A stretch of DNA of 64,000 nucleotides from Candidatus Heimdallarchaeota archaeon (GCA_030614005.1 JAUWKS010000004.1:50840-114839); one strand, 5' to 3'. Positions 45,920-56,600 are shown, counted from the first letter of the stretch. The notes: a model not told the origin generated them from the sequence alone. Translations and numbers: made by a program.

Positions 45920-46216
45920 TTAAATTGTTGGTGGATGTTTCTGAAGCTCTTGTTCCTTTGACATAGTTTTAAGTTGTTCTTTTGTAAATTTCACTTTGAT
46001 AGTACCATCAGCTTGTAAAGATGCATCTCGCGTATGTATTTTAACTACATCTTTAAAACCCCAAGGAACTTTTTTATCGATCTCTATTTCAATGAAATCT
46101 GCTGAAAGTCTTTCATATTTCTCCCTGATAACACTTTTAATGATGCCTGCTTTGACTCCATTGGCATCTATGACTATTTTAAATTTTAGACTATCCGGGG
46201 TAATCTTTTGGTTCAA
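45920..46216 (-). CDS. Small conserved-looking protein, possibly PRC-barrel-like
   Basis: 98 residues, all beta in the middle: FKIVIDANGVKAGIIKSVI, then FIEIEIDKKVPWGFKDVVKI and ADGTIKVKFTKEQLKTM. The short strands with a Gly turn recall PRC-barrel proteins. It is preceded by the MgtE-like gene and followed by the pth2 gene on the same strand. Function unknown. Codon use and position support a real gene. Confidence 0.55.
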   Translation of the reverse strand: MNQKITPDSLKFKIVIDANGVKAGIIKSVIREKYERLSADFIEIEIDKKVPWGFKDVVKIHTRDASLQADGTIKVKFTKEQLKTMSKEQELQKHPPTI

Positions 46217-46324
46217 ACTTTTTTACTCCTTTGACTTTCTGATTAATTTAATTATTAATATATTTTGTAATTACTTTGGTTTTAATCTCTTTTGTTAACT
46301 AAAACAATTTGCTAATAGGCAAAA

Positions 46325-47626
46325 TTAAACCAGAAATATGAATGTAAAGAAAAGTATCAAAGATGAGCTTAATAAATTCGATAAAGCAGCTATAATCGGC
46401 ACAGCAATATTATCAGGATCTAAGCCTTTCTTGTAACTAAATATTATCAAAAGAAAAACCAGGCCTTGTATTATTACATACCCGAAAAGGTTGATTAAGA
46501 GTGCAATTCCAAGAACTAATCCCATATTAGAAAAATCACCGACAATTATTGACCCGAATATACCATAAATGATGTGAAGAAATAAACCAGATATACCAAC
46601 TCCGATTAAATTCGTCCAAAGATCTTTGTCTTTTATTGATTTTAGGTTTGGTTTAAGAGTACCTATTGCAAGGTTAGTAGAGGTAGTATTAGCAACAATT
46701 GTGCATTCATCACCCAAAGTATCAATTAAAGCAGGATAAATTAGGAATAAACCTCTAAGGTTAGTTAGCGCAACATCAGCTCTACTTAAAATACCACCAG
46801 TTAGTGAATTAATGGTCAATGTTACAGATTGAATTGGTATTGCTTGTTTGAGGATTTTACGATATGTCTTTTTCTTAATATTTCGACCAAAGATAAAACC
46901 CATGAAACCTAGGTATAACGCAAATGGAATAAGCAAGAAATATGTTGGCGCAGTAATTGTTGTCCATTCACCTGTTTCTAAAAACCAATTACCAGGTTTT
47001 ATTATCATTATTATTAAAGCATAAAATAAGGTACTTAGAATGTTGTTGACTGTTGACATCGTTGGATAGACCCACATATCAGGATTCATTTTCTTTTTGT
47101 ACATGAAAAAAGCCAAAAAACTCGAAACTTGAGAGGAAATCAAAGATGCTAGAGTTAGAGTTAGTATAGGAATAACGAGAAAAGGAACAGGATTGAGAAT
47201 TCTTGCAGGGCCTAATGCAATTAGATTTGTAATGTAGGAAATTAAACCAATCCACAAACCATTAAAAGTACCTAATGTTAACACAGAGGCAATTAAGGTA
47301 TAGTAGTATTGCGTATTTTTAAACAGTTGAGGTTTTATTGAACCTAAATGTAAACCAGTGCCTAGATTACTAACCAGCACACCAATACCACCATCTGAAG
47401 ATAACAAGGGAGGATAAAACAAAATGATAAAAGCGCTAGCATAAGCTAAATTATTCTGAATAGCAAAGTCACTATCAAAATTCATGAAGGTAAATGTGCC
47501 AATGCTTCCTGCGCCTAAACCGAAAACATCAAACAGGAGAGCTAGGAATGATTGAAACACAATCAACATAATAATTCTGATTGTTGTAGGTTTCTTGAAC
47601 CATTCTTTGATCTTTTTTAAGCGCAA
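46325..47626 (-). CDS. MgtE/SLC41-like divalent cation transporter (copy 2)
   Basis: 433 residues with about ten membrane helices in two similar halves, each beginning with a P-L-L/P-A-L loop (FYPPLLSSDGGIGVLVSNLG; IYPALIDTLGDEC) and a conserved LGTGLHLG or TNLAIGTLKP segment. This is the MgtE/SLC41 membrane domain without the cytosolic CBS region. It probably moves magnesium or a related cation. It is a paralogue of the next gene upstream in the same direction; the two may form a heterodimer. Confidence 0.8.
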   Translation of the reverse strand: MRLKKIKEWFKKPTTIRIIMLIVFQSFLALLFDVFGLGAGSIGTFTFMNFDSDFAIQNNLAYASAFIILFYPPLLSSDGGIGVLVSNLGTGLHLGSIKPQLFKNTQYYYTLIASVLTLGTFNGLWIGLISYITNLIALGPARILNPVPFLVIPILTLTLASLISSQVSSFLAFFMYKKKMNPDMWVYPTMSTVNNILSTLFYALIIMIIKPGNWFLETGEWTTITAPTYFLLIPFALYLGFMGFIFGRNIKKKTYRKILKQAIPIQSVTLTINSLTGGILSRADVALTNLRGLFLIYPALIDTLGDECTIVANTTSTNLAIGTLKPNLKSIKDKDLWTNLIGVGISGLFLHIIYGIFGSIIVGDFSNMGLVLGIALLINLFGYVIIQGLVFLLIIFSYKKGLDPDNIAVPIIAALSNLLSSSLILFFTFIFLV

Positions 47627-47897
47627 TTTAATTTACTCTCCAGTAACAAGTAGGGGCAAATAAGGGTAAAGAGGTGGAATTCCTATAGAAAAGGAAAACT
47701 ATCTCCTATGATTCGCCAAATATAACATGGTCTCTTTTAATTTTTCGATTATTTAGCAAATATCTAAGTGCTATTCACTAAGAAAAAGCACCTATTGTTA
47801 AAGCAAAATACTACAAGTAATTCTATGTTTTTAGACTATTTTAATGTTTCAAAATAGGAAATGTCAATTTTAACTTTGAGGGGGAAAAAATTCTAAA

Positions 47898-49283
47898 TTA
47901 AATAAGAACCGTTGCTGAAACTAAAGTTCGTACAGCTTCTGTAACAGTTTCATGTCCACCTACGCCAGGCAGCATAACAAAGGCGAAGATTATTATGAAT
48001 CCTGCTGTTGCTAAATCAGCTAAACATGCTGATAATGGGATTGCAAAATTATCTGGGTCGATTTCTTTTCGAAAAGCAAATATTGACAGTACAAACATTA
48101 ACGATCCGACTATAATGAAAGCAAGTATATTAGCAATTAACGTTACAACCATTACTAAAAGTATCAACCAAATAACCGCAATGCCTAATTCTGCAGATAC
48201 GGCTCTTACTGTACTTAGCTTAATTAATGTGCCAATTATACCTAAGAATAACGTTACAACTAACCCTCCGGCACCAATGCCTAAATAAATTGCCCAAACA
48301 TTCGGCTTCTTAGCTGATTTTAGTTCGGGTTCTACATAACCAGCTGAAAAGTCAGTAATTAGCATATTAACAAAGATAGCACTTTGATCAACCACGGTAT
48401 TAATTAAAGCAGGAAAAGCTACAAGCAGTTGTGGATATAATTCCAAAGCAACTTCACCTTTTGATAAAGTAACACCAGTAATAGTACCTATAACTACACT
48501 GGCAACTACGGCGAACATAGCTTCTTTCATCATTTTTTTGTACTCACGATCTTTGAGATTTTTTATAATCACAAAAATAATACCTGCAATTGCCATTAAA
48601 GCAGGAATTATTGCTATATACGTCCCCAATAACTCACTATTTGATGCTACAGCAAAAACATCTCCAACTCCTTCGACTGTTGTTAGTGCCCCCCAAGGTT
48701 TCAGTATTGCCAAAACACCAGCATAAATCATTGTAATGAGAATATTATTTGTTGTAGACATTACTGGCACAACATAAACATCTGGATTTAATCCCTTCTT
48801 ATACACAAAAAATGAAACCGCACTGGTGATTTGAGTGGAAATCAGTGCAGTGACAGACATAACTAAGATTGGAATAACTAGAAACAATGTTGGATTTAAA
48901 ACTCTGACACCCGCTGGAAAAATTAGAAGATTCATAATGTAAGTAACAATTCCTACTAAGAAAGCATCTAACATGGCTATAGTCAAAGTAGAGGCTACTA
49001 AACTTCGATAAACGGGAGTGTTTTTTCTAAAAGTTGGTTTAACGCTACCCAAATTCAAACCTGTACCCAGTTTCCCGGCTAGTACTGCAATATCACCTCT
49101 GGCAGCGAGTAAAGGACCATAAATTAATATAATCCATTTAATCTTTTCAGTGTCCATTAAAAATGAGGCTATAGTACCAGAAACAATTCCACCTGAATTA
49201 AATGCGAGAGCTATCATAGCTTGGAGGAACATACCAATAAACAAATTAATCGCAGTTTTTTTAGCTATATTTGTCTTCGACAT
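47898..49283 (-). CDS. MgtE/SLC41-like divalent cation transporter (copy 1)
   Basis: 461 residues, again with two repeats of about five helices: IYGPLLAARGDIAVLAGKLGTGLNLG and the later AFPALINTVVDQSAIFVN (each shown as loops). It lacks the MgtE N domain and CBS pair. It starts 102 bp after the PhoU-TrkA_C gene, which likely forms the cytosolic regulatory part. The downstream paralogue differs enough to suggest old duplication. Confidence 0.82.
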   Translation of the reverse strand: MSKTNIAKKTAINLFIGMFLQAMIALAFNSGGIVSGTIASFLMDTEKIKWIILIYGPLLAARGDIAVLAGKLGTGLNLGSVKPTFRKNTPVYRSLVASTLTIAMLDAFLVGIVTYIMNLLIFPAGVRVLNPTLFLVIPILVMSVTALISTQITSAVSFFVYKKGLNPDVYVVPVMSTTNNILITMIYAGVLAILKPWGALTTVEGVGDVFAVASNSELLGTYIAIIPALMAIAGIIFVIIKNLKDREYKKMMKEAMFAVVASVVIGTITGVTLSKGEVALELYPQLLVAFPALINTVVDQSAIFVNMLITDFSAGYVEPELKSAKKPNVWAIYLGIGAGGLVVTLFLGIIGTLIKLSTVRAVSAELGIAVIWLILLVMVVTLIANILAFIIVGSLMFVLSIFAFRKEIDPDNFAIPLSACLADLATAGFIIIFAFVMLPGVGGHETVTEAVRTLVSATVLI

Positions 49284-49384
49284 TTATTTCACCAAAGCGG
49301 TTGAACTGTACCATTGGGCAAGTAAATCACTCACCTAACAGTTGTAGTAAATTAGTCGCCAACGTTTGAAATTCGACTGCAAGT

Positions 49385-51448
49385 CTATTCAGTTTTCGTT
49401 ACTTTTTCTGCTGCTTCCTCTGCAGCTTTTTGTGCGGCTTTCTTCACTTCTTTTGCAAGCACCTCCTCAGCTACCTCTTCAGCTGCTTCTTTAGCAGCTT
49501 TCATAGCAACTTTTTTGATCTCTTTTTCTACGACCTCAGCAGCGGTTTCTTCAGCAACCTTTGTTGCAACTCGTTTTCCGCTTCGTTCAACAGCTTTCTG
49601 AGCAGCTTTCTCTGCAACCTCTTTTGCTGCTTCTTCCGCAGCTTCTTTTACCATCTTCTCAGGTTCTTCAATAATTACAGTTTCTGCTATTGCAGTGTTT
49701 ACTGCTTTTTTAGCTGCTCGTTCTGATTCACCTTTAATTGCGTCCTTAACAACGGAAGCAACCTCTTCTCTAACCTTTTTCTCAACAGCTTTTGTGGCTT
49801 TCTTTCGTACTTCTACAGATTGTTCTTCCACTTTTTCATCAGCAGCTTCCTTTGCTGCTTTAGTAACTTTTTGACGAGCAGCTTCAACGGATTTCTTTGT
49901 TGCGGCTTCCGTTGCTTCTTGAAGAACTTTTGTGGTTTCTTTCTTGGAGAGATCAGGCCGTTCTGCTTTAATAGATTCAACAGCTTCAGAAACAACTTCA
50001 GAGATTATTTTATCTGCAAGATCATTGGTAACCTTATCTGCTACTTCCTCTACTACTTCTTCAACAGCTTTCTTTGAAAGTTTACCAGTAGCTTTTACAG
50101 TTGCCTTTTCAGCGACTTCTTTTGCAGCTTTCTTTGAAACCTCTTTTGCTACTTCATTAGAAACCTCTTCTGTAACTTTTTCTACTACTTCATCACTTAC
50201 TGCTTCGGCAGCTTTTTTCGTTGCTTCTAGCTCGGCAACTTTTTCTACGACGGCTTCTTCCTCGCGTTTTTGAAATGCTGAACAAGCGTCTTTCAAACCA
50301 GTGAAAATAATGGTATCACCAGCACGAATCTTAGTTCGTCTTCTTGGTTTGAAGTAGTAACCACCAACACGCTTAACAGCTAGTACACGAATTCCGAAGT
50401 CATCCAAATAATTGCCAGCAGGAACAGTTTTGCCAACAATAAGAGATAGTTCTTCAACTCGTTTCTCAAAAAGATTCTCAGATGATTCACCTATCACCAA
50501 TTGAATAATTGGATGGGAAGGTAATTCTGCTAGAACAATCTTAGCAATTTGATTTGCAGCATCAGAAATATCTTCAAAAGCTTCCACAATGCGATATAAC
50601 CCTTGCAGAGAGGATATGTCTTCTTTTGGTTCCTTCGCAAGTCGCAAAATTGCTACTTCTGCTTTATTTCGTATAGTATCAACACGCTTTTCCATATTGG
50701 TTACGAGCTGGGCTAATTCTTTATTATTGTAGAGAACGGCACCATAAGCGAGATCAACCATTATTTCACTCGTATCTTTGAGTGCAATCATATAATCAAC
50801 AATATTATCTTGTAAAGATTCAACAGCTAAATCAGCTTCATCTTCATCAGGTGGACTAATTTCTTCTGCTGTACCACCAACTAATAATTTCAATAAACTA
50901 ATGCCAGAACTTGAGCCACTTGCAATAATAGTATCACCAGACTCTAGTTCCATACTTTCATCAGGGAGAATGAGCCATTTTCCACCACGTCTGACAGCAA
51001 AAATCGCTATTGAGTAATTCATTTTTTCAATAATGAATTTCAACGAATAACCATTGAGAATAGACTCTTCTGAAATTTTACCTTTACATAAATCTCGGGC
51101 AAATTTCTGCGCAAGCTCTTTTATAGTGGGATGAATTCCAAACCCTTTTACTAAAACATGAGCAATATCTGCCGCGGAATTAGCGATATCTATACTGGCT
51201 TGTCCTATAACAACTAGAGGAAGTGTTGCTTGAGCATCTTTTCCATCTCTGACAGCAACTTGTAAAGACATTGTTAACAAATAGTTATAATTGATAACAA
51301 GATCTCGAATTTCATCTACTTGGTCTGCAAGGCCTTTATCTTCAAAAAGAACTGCACCATATGCAAGATCAACCATAATACTGCAGAGATCCTTAATTTC
51401 TTTAAGGGCATCTTTAGCAGAAATTGGTTCGTATGTTACTTTAGGCAT
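49385..51448 (-). CDS. Double PhoU-TrkA_C protein with long Ala/Glu/Lys/Val-rich tail
   Basis: 687 residues. Order: PhoU-like helices (about 10-105; VDLAYGAVLFEDKGLADQV), TrkA_C/RCK_C (about 125-195; LESGDTIIASGS), a second PhoU-like part (about 215-305; VDLAYGAVLYNNKELAQLV) and a second TrkA_C (about 315-390; IRAGDTIIFTG). The last 285 residues are built from A, E, K and V in short repeats (AAEEVAEK, KKAAKEAAE) and should form a long helix or coiled coil. PhoU-TrkA_C proteins sit next to MgtE-like transporters in archaea and probably sense ions or nucleotides. The tail is unusual. Confidence 0.85.
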   Translation of the reverse strand: MPKVTYEPISAKDALKEIKDLCSIMVDLAYGAVLFEDKGLADQVDEIRDLVINYNYLLTMSLQVAVRDGKDAQATLPLVVIGQASIDIANSAADIAHVLVKGFGIHPTIKELAQKFARDLCKGKISEESILNGYSLKFIIEKMNYSIAIFAVRRGGKWLILPDESMELESGDTIIASGSSSGISLLKLLVGGTAEEISPPDEDEADLAVESLQDNIVDYMIALKDTSEIMVDLAYGAVLYNNKELAQLVTNMEKRVDTIRNKAEVAILRLAKEPKEDISSLQGLYRIVEAFEDISDAANQIAKIVLAELPSHPIIQLVIGESSENLFEKRVEELSLIVGKTVPAGNYLDDFGIRVLAVKRVGGYYFKPRRRTKIRAGDTIIFTGLKDACSAFQKREEEAVVEKVAELEATKKAAEAVSDEVVEKVTEEVSNEVAKEVSKKAAKEVAEKATVKATGKLSKKAVEEVVEEVADKVTNDLADKIISEVVSEAVESIKAERPDLSKKETTKVLQEATEAATKKSVEAARQKVTKAAKEAADEKVEEQSVEVRKKATKAVEKKVREEVASVVKDAIKGESERAAKKAVNTAIAETVIIEEPEKMVKEAAEEAAKEVAEKAAQKAVERSGKRVATKVAEETAAEVVEKEIKKVAMKAAKEAAEEVAEEVLAKEVKKAAQKAAEEAAEKVTKTE

Positions 51449-51560
51449 GATTTTTTTCCATCCAAAAGAACTCTTTATTGAAAGAGGATATATGACCTAT
51501 TTTACTTTATCTCATATAAAAGTAATTGTAAAAAATAGAAGGAAAGAAAAAAAAAGAGAA

Positions 51561-52403
51561 TTAAAGAATGAAGGGAATGAGTGCCTTTCGATTTTCAGGA
51601 TAATCCTCAAATGTTTCTTTATACCACTTATGATGAGATATTGCTCGAGGCAATAGATTTGCTGTCGTCCAAATAACAAAAGTTAACCCTGATAAAGACC
51701 AAATTAGAACCGCCCAACCAATCCACTCCATTATTTCACCAAGATAATTTGGACAAGAAACACGATTATAGAGTCCGCCATAGGGAATTTGATAAGCTCT
51801 ACCATTCGACGCTTTACGCAATCCTCGGAGGGTGATATCAGATCGTTTATTGATATAATATCCGACTAGAAATATCACAACGCCAATAATAAATTGAGGG
51901 GAATACAACCAAGCAGTTGAATAAGTAACATTTGATATTGGAAAGAGCAATTGTTCAGCATAAATTGAATCTGAAAGAGTAAAGAGCCATCTTCCTTGTA
52001 TGTAAACATTTGAAAGATTAAATATAAAGCCCATTGAGACAACAGAAATAGGCATTGTCTTACCATTGCGTATTTGAAATGGGTAAATAAAAACTCGGTG
52101 ACCATAATGTAAAAACCAAATAAATAAAATTACAAAATAGGTCCACTTAATGGTTCCATTGACATGCCATTTATCACTAAAAATAAAACACAATCCCATT
52201 ACTAATATTGTTGGAACTTCCATTATGAACCAACCTAGATGAGTGTTAATTTTAGGTCCCCAATTTTTCTTCTGGTGACGTCCATAACCAGCAGTAATAA
52301 AGAACAGTATTACAAAAATGCCTACCGCTAATGCAGTTACGACAATTAGTAATATGCTGTAGAATAAAGGTTCATTTGGAAATAGTAAACTGGTATAAAC
52401 CAT
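51561..52403 (-). CDS. Steroid 5-alpha-reductase-like membrane enzyme
   Basis: 280 residues, about seven membrane helices. The C-terminal half has the steroid 5-alpha-reductase signature: IPYGGLYNRVSCPNYLGEIMEWIGWA in parts (IPYGGLYNRVSCPNYLGE, EWIGWAVLIWS), NLLPRAISHHKWY and FEDYPENRKALIPFIL. These match the eukaryotic SRD5A C terminus more closely than bacterial DUF1295 proteins. Such enzymes reduce an enone double bond with NADPH. The natural substrate here could be an isoprenoid or polyprenol; no sterol genes are in the window. Confidence 0.87.
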   Translation of the reverse strand: MVYTSLLFPNEPLFYSILLIVVTALAVGIFVILFFITAGYGRHQKKNWGPKINTHLGWFIMEVPTILVMGLCFIFSDKWHVNGTIKWTYFVILFIWFLHYGHRVFIYPFQIRNGKTMPISVVSMGFIFNLSNVYIQGRWLFTLSDSIYAEQLLFPISNVTYSTAWLYSPQFIIGVVIFLVGYYINKRSDITLRGLRKASNGRAYQIPYGGLYNRVSCPNYLGEIMEWIGWAVLIWSLSGLTFVIWTTANLLPRAISHHKWYKETFEDYPENRKALIPFIL

Positions 52404-52674
52404 AGCTGTAATCGACTCATATAGTTGGCTAAGATAGAATAAATAACCTAATATCCAATTAGCGAATACTGAAACATAGATACATCTATTTGACTATCTC
52501 ACGGTTATTCTACAAATAACCAATTTTAAGTTTTTCCGAAATAAACGGTCATTTCTGTGATAAAATCCTTTAAGATAAGAGCTAAGATATACTCGGGTTC
52601 GCTCATACCTTAAACTTTACAGAGAAAGGATACTCCTATCAATGATGTAGAAAGAGTCAAGGGCGAACTCACAA
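52404..52674. other. Intergenic region with a long-range helix after the DNA methyltransferase gene
   Basis: 271 bp. GGGTTCGCTC at 52595-52604 pairs with GGGCGAACTC at 52661-52670 over ten positions, two of them G-T, around a 56-base loop. On the minus strand this lies directly after the methyltransferase stop (52675), so it may be a 3' UTR fold or a small RNA. The left part (52404-52560) holds the promoter of the reductase gene and nothing else evident. Confidence 0.35.
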
Positions 52675-53400
52675 TTAATCCATTTTCAAAGTTTTTGCAT
52701 TTGCAATATTGGAATCAATGATTTCTTGGGCATGCGGGTTTATTTCAAATCCAAGATAATTTCGTTGTAATTTAATGCTAGCGACAGCAGTTGTTCCATT
52801 CCCCATAAAAGGATCCAGCACAACATCTCCTGGTTTACTAGAATATTGTATTAATTTTTCAACAAGCTGATCAGGTAATTTTGTTGAATTCTTCTTTTTG
52901 CCAGGGAGATATTCTCTCTTTATTTCCCAAACATCCTCGGGGTAGTGATCAACTTTGTTAAAATAATATTTCTTTTTATTTTTAACAAGAAATAAAATGT
53001 GATAATGACTTGTGACATATTTCCTTTTAGTAAATACTCCAAATTGATATTTCCAGATTATATGATTTTGAGTTATAAAACCTGCTTCATCAATAGCAAT
53101 TAGCATGTCCTTCAAGTTGGTCCAACCTGAAATAATATAAGCACTTCCAGTTTCTTTCAAAACAGGATAGATTGCCTTCAACCAAGAACGAGAGAATTCA
53201 AGATAATTTGCTTGGGTTATTTCAGTATATCCTGAAACAACAAACTCACTTTTTCTGTTATATTGGGCCCCTTTTCCATCGAATTTTATTCCAAAGGGGG
53301 GATCAGCGATAATTAAGTCAATAGAATTCTCAGGTACTCTCTTACTTATATTAGATATACAATCTTCATAATAGATAGTGTTTAATTCCATTGTTCTCAA
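52675..53400 (-). CDS. Site-specific DNA methyltransferase (DPPF type)
   Basis: 241 residues of the beta-class amino-methyltransferase family: LIIADPPFGIKFDG (motif IV, DPPF) early, and DPFMGNGTTAVASIKLQRNYLGFEI (motif I, seen as DPFMGNGTTAVA) late. The catalytic motif precedes the SAM site, typical of class beta. It should methylate N6 of A or N4 of C. No restriction enzyme or specificity subunit is near, so it seems an orphan. ATG 53400 or the Met three codons later are both possible. Confidence 0.9.
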   Translation of the reverse strand: MRTMELNTIYYEDCISNISKRVPENSIDLIIADPPFGIKFDGKGAQYNRKSEFVVSGYTEITQANYLEFSRSWLKAIYPVLKETGSAYIISGWTNLKDMLIAIDEAGFITQNHIIWKYQFGVFTKRKYVTSHYHILFLVKNKKKYYFNKVDHYPEDVWEIKREYLPGKKKNSTKLPDQLVEKLIQYSSKPGDVVLDPFMGNGTTAVASIKLQRNYLGFEINPHAQEIIDSNIANAKTLKMD

Positions 53401-53581
53401 ACCAAATTACTATTCTTCTTTCTTATTTCTTCTGCTTACTTTGGCAGCAGAAGGAATACTTTCGGCACCCTCTCTAGAATCAGCTATTAATCGTATAAAT
53501 AGTAACTATTTCTGTATATGAATCCTATAGCAGAAATTAAAGACAAGACTTTAATTAGGATTGATATCCACAGTTACCTAC

Positions 53582-53642
53582 TCATGACAAAAATTGGTTT
53601 ATAATTTTGTATGTCATGAAAATAGCCGAGGTGGGTAACCTC
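53582..53642 (+). promoter_or_regulatory. Promoter with inverted TCATGACA sites around a TATA box, upstream of uvrA
   Basis: TCATGACA (53582-53589) and its exact reverse complement TGTCATGA (53612-53619) flank a TATA-like TTTATAAT (53598-53605). The inner AAAATT/AATTTT arms extend the symmetry. Further down, GAGGT/ACCTC at 53628-53642 can form a small hairpin in the leader. Start codon TTG is at 53685. A dimeric repressor could occlude the TATA box. Confidence 0.5.
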
Positions 53643-53684
53643 ACTCTTTAAAAAATTACCAGCTTTGTCGAGGATAACATAGTT

Positions 53685-56600
53685 TTGACTTCAGAGGAGA
53701 TTCGAGAACATATAATAATCAAAGGCGCCAAACAACATAATCTCAAAAATATTGATATAGAAATTCCAAGAGATAAATTTGTTGTACTTACAGGGGTTTC
53801 CGGATCAGGAAAATCATCTTTAGCTTTTGATACAATTTTTGCAGAGGGGCAAAGAAGGTATATTGAGTCCCTTTCAGCTTATGCAAGGCAATTTATGTCA
53901 CAGATGACAAAACCGGATGTTGAATCTATAGAAGGCCTTTCTCCTACAGTATCAATTAGCCAAAAAACAACCAGCTATAATCCAAGGAGTACGGTGGGTA
54001 CTGTAACAGAGATTTATGATTTCCTCAGAGTATTATATGCCCGAGTTGGTATTCCGCATTGTCCTAATTGTGAAATTGAAATTAAAGCTCAAACAATAAC
54101 AAATATTGTAGATCAAATACTAGTTACTTATGCTGATAAAGAAATAATGATTCTTGCACCTATTATTCGGGATCGAAAAGGAGAATATCGTAAAGAACTA
54201 AAGGGGTTATTAGAAGCAGGTTACTCTCGAGCACGAATCGATTACGAAATTAAGAGGCTAGATGAGTTAACTTCTGAAGAAATGACCCTCTCGAGATATT
54301 ATAGACACACAATAGAAGCAGTCATTGATAGATTTACTGTCAGTAAAGAGGAAGAAGATCGATTAGCAGAATCTATAGAACATGCAACAAATATGGCTGA
54401 TGGATTAGTTACCATAACAACTTCTGATGCAACAAATGCTATGAGAAAAATGTCTCAAACAAAAAAGAAGGAACAGAAAATAGAATTGGAAAAAGAAACA
54501 AAATATGAGAAACTATTTTCAGTGCACCTTGCATGCCCAAAATGTAACCTAAGTTTTCCGAAACTAGAACCCAGGAATTTTTCGTTCAACACAATTCATG
54601 GAGCTTGTTCGACTTGCAAAGGACTTGGAACAACTATTGAATACGATCCTAAATTGTTAATTGTAGATAGCAATTTATCATTAATTGAAGGAGCATTAGC
54701 TGATTATAATCAAGATACACAACGATTTAGAGTGTCAAATTTAAGTATCAATAGAATCAAAGCTGTTGTAGAGAAACTAGGTTTTACAATTAATACACCA
54801 TTGAAAGATTTAACAGAACAGCAATGGAATGATTTCTTCTACGGCCCCAAGAAGCCGATTCTTGTAGAATATGATTTCCACTGGGGAAATGAAACTAAGG
54901 GAATGGGTAGAGGAACTGCAAAAATTAAATATCAGGGGTTGCTCTCCCAGATGAAAAAGCGTTTTGAGAAAACTTCATCGCAATACATTCGTGATATGAT
55001 CCAAGAATTTACTCGACCAACAAATTGCCCTGATTGCGAAGGTTCGGGACTTCGAAAAGAAAGCAGATCAGTCATATTTAAAGGAAAAAGTATAAACGAA
55101 CTCTCGAGTATGGCGATTTCACAATGTATCGAATTTTTTAATTCGATTAAGTTATTTGAAGTTGAAAAACAGATTGCTGAAGGATTATTAAAAGAAATTA
55201 GAATGCGGTTAACATTTCTAGATAATGTTGGATTACCTTACCTAACACTCAGCCGAAGAGCAAATTCTTTGTCAGGGGGAGAAAGTCAAAGAATTAGGCT
55301 TGGAACACAGATTGGTTCAGGTTTGGAGGATGTTATATATATTCTAGATGAGCCGAGTATCGGATTACATAATAGAGATAATTTGAAACTCATTAATACA
55401 TTGCAAACATTGCGTGATAAAGGTAATACTGTCTTAGTATCAGAACATGACATTGATACAATGCTTGCAGCAGATTGGTTAATTGACATTGGTCCAAAAG
55501 CTGGGGAGTTTGGAGGAGAAGTCATTGCTGAAGGGCCTGCTGAGATAGTTGGTAAAGTGGATAAATCAATAACAGGTCAATATTTGATTGGAGAACAAAA
55601 AATTAAGGTTCCGAAGAAAAGACGAAAAGGAAACGGTGCAGTCCTCAAAGTGGTTGGAGCTGCAGAAAATAACCTCAAAGACATTGATGTTGAATTCCCA
55701 TTAGGGATCTTTATTTGCGTCACGGGAGTGAGTGGTTCTGGAAAGAGTTCTTTAGTTTCCAATGTACTTTGGACAACATTAGCTCGTGAATTGAATAGAG
55801 CAAAAACTAAACCGGGAAAACATAAGACAATAACGGGATTTGAACATCTAGACAAAGTTATTTCTATTACACAAAAACCTATAGGGTACACTCCTCGCTC
55901 AGTTCCGGCAACATATACAAAACTTCTTGATCATATCAGAGATTTCTTTGCATCTTTGCCAATGGCTAAAGCGCGTGGATTCAAAAAAGGGCGGTTTTCC
56001 TTTAATACAAAACAGGGAAGATGTGAAGCTTGCAGAGGACTAGGTTATAATAGAGTAGAAATGCAATTCTTACCTAATGTTGAAGTTGAATGTGAAGTTT
56101 GTCGAGGCAAAAGATTTAGTGGAGAAACATTAGAAATAAAATATAGAGAGAAGAATATCTTCGAAATACTTGATATGACTGTTAATCAAGCACTTCTCTT
56201 TTTCAAAAATCATCCAAAGGTTGTTGTCATTCTTCAAACACTTCAAGATGTAGGATTAGGGTATATTAAACTTGGACAATCTTCAACTACTTTAAGTGGA
56301 GGAGAAGCTCAAAGAATCAAGATTTCAAAAGAATTAAGTAAAAAAGCAACAGGAAGAACGTTGTATCTATTAGAAGAACCTACTGTTGGGTTACATTCCT
56401 TTGATATTAACAATTTACTAATTGTATTAAATCGATTAGTCGATGCAGGAAATACAATAGTGGTAGTGGAACATAATCTTGATATGATCAAAAGTTCGGA
56501 TTGGGTAATAGATTTAGGACCAGAAGGAGGAGAATTTGGTGGAGAAATAGTTGCTCAGGGAACACCTGAGAGTATAGCTAAGAATAAGGAATCGTATACT

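Noticed and set aside
49430..50273. Several plus-strand frames opposite the PhoU-TrkA_C tail, rich in Phe, Cys and Ser
   Set aside because: They are products of the biased Ala/Glu/Lys codons on the minus strand.
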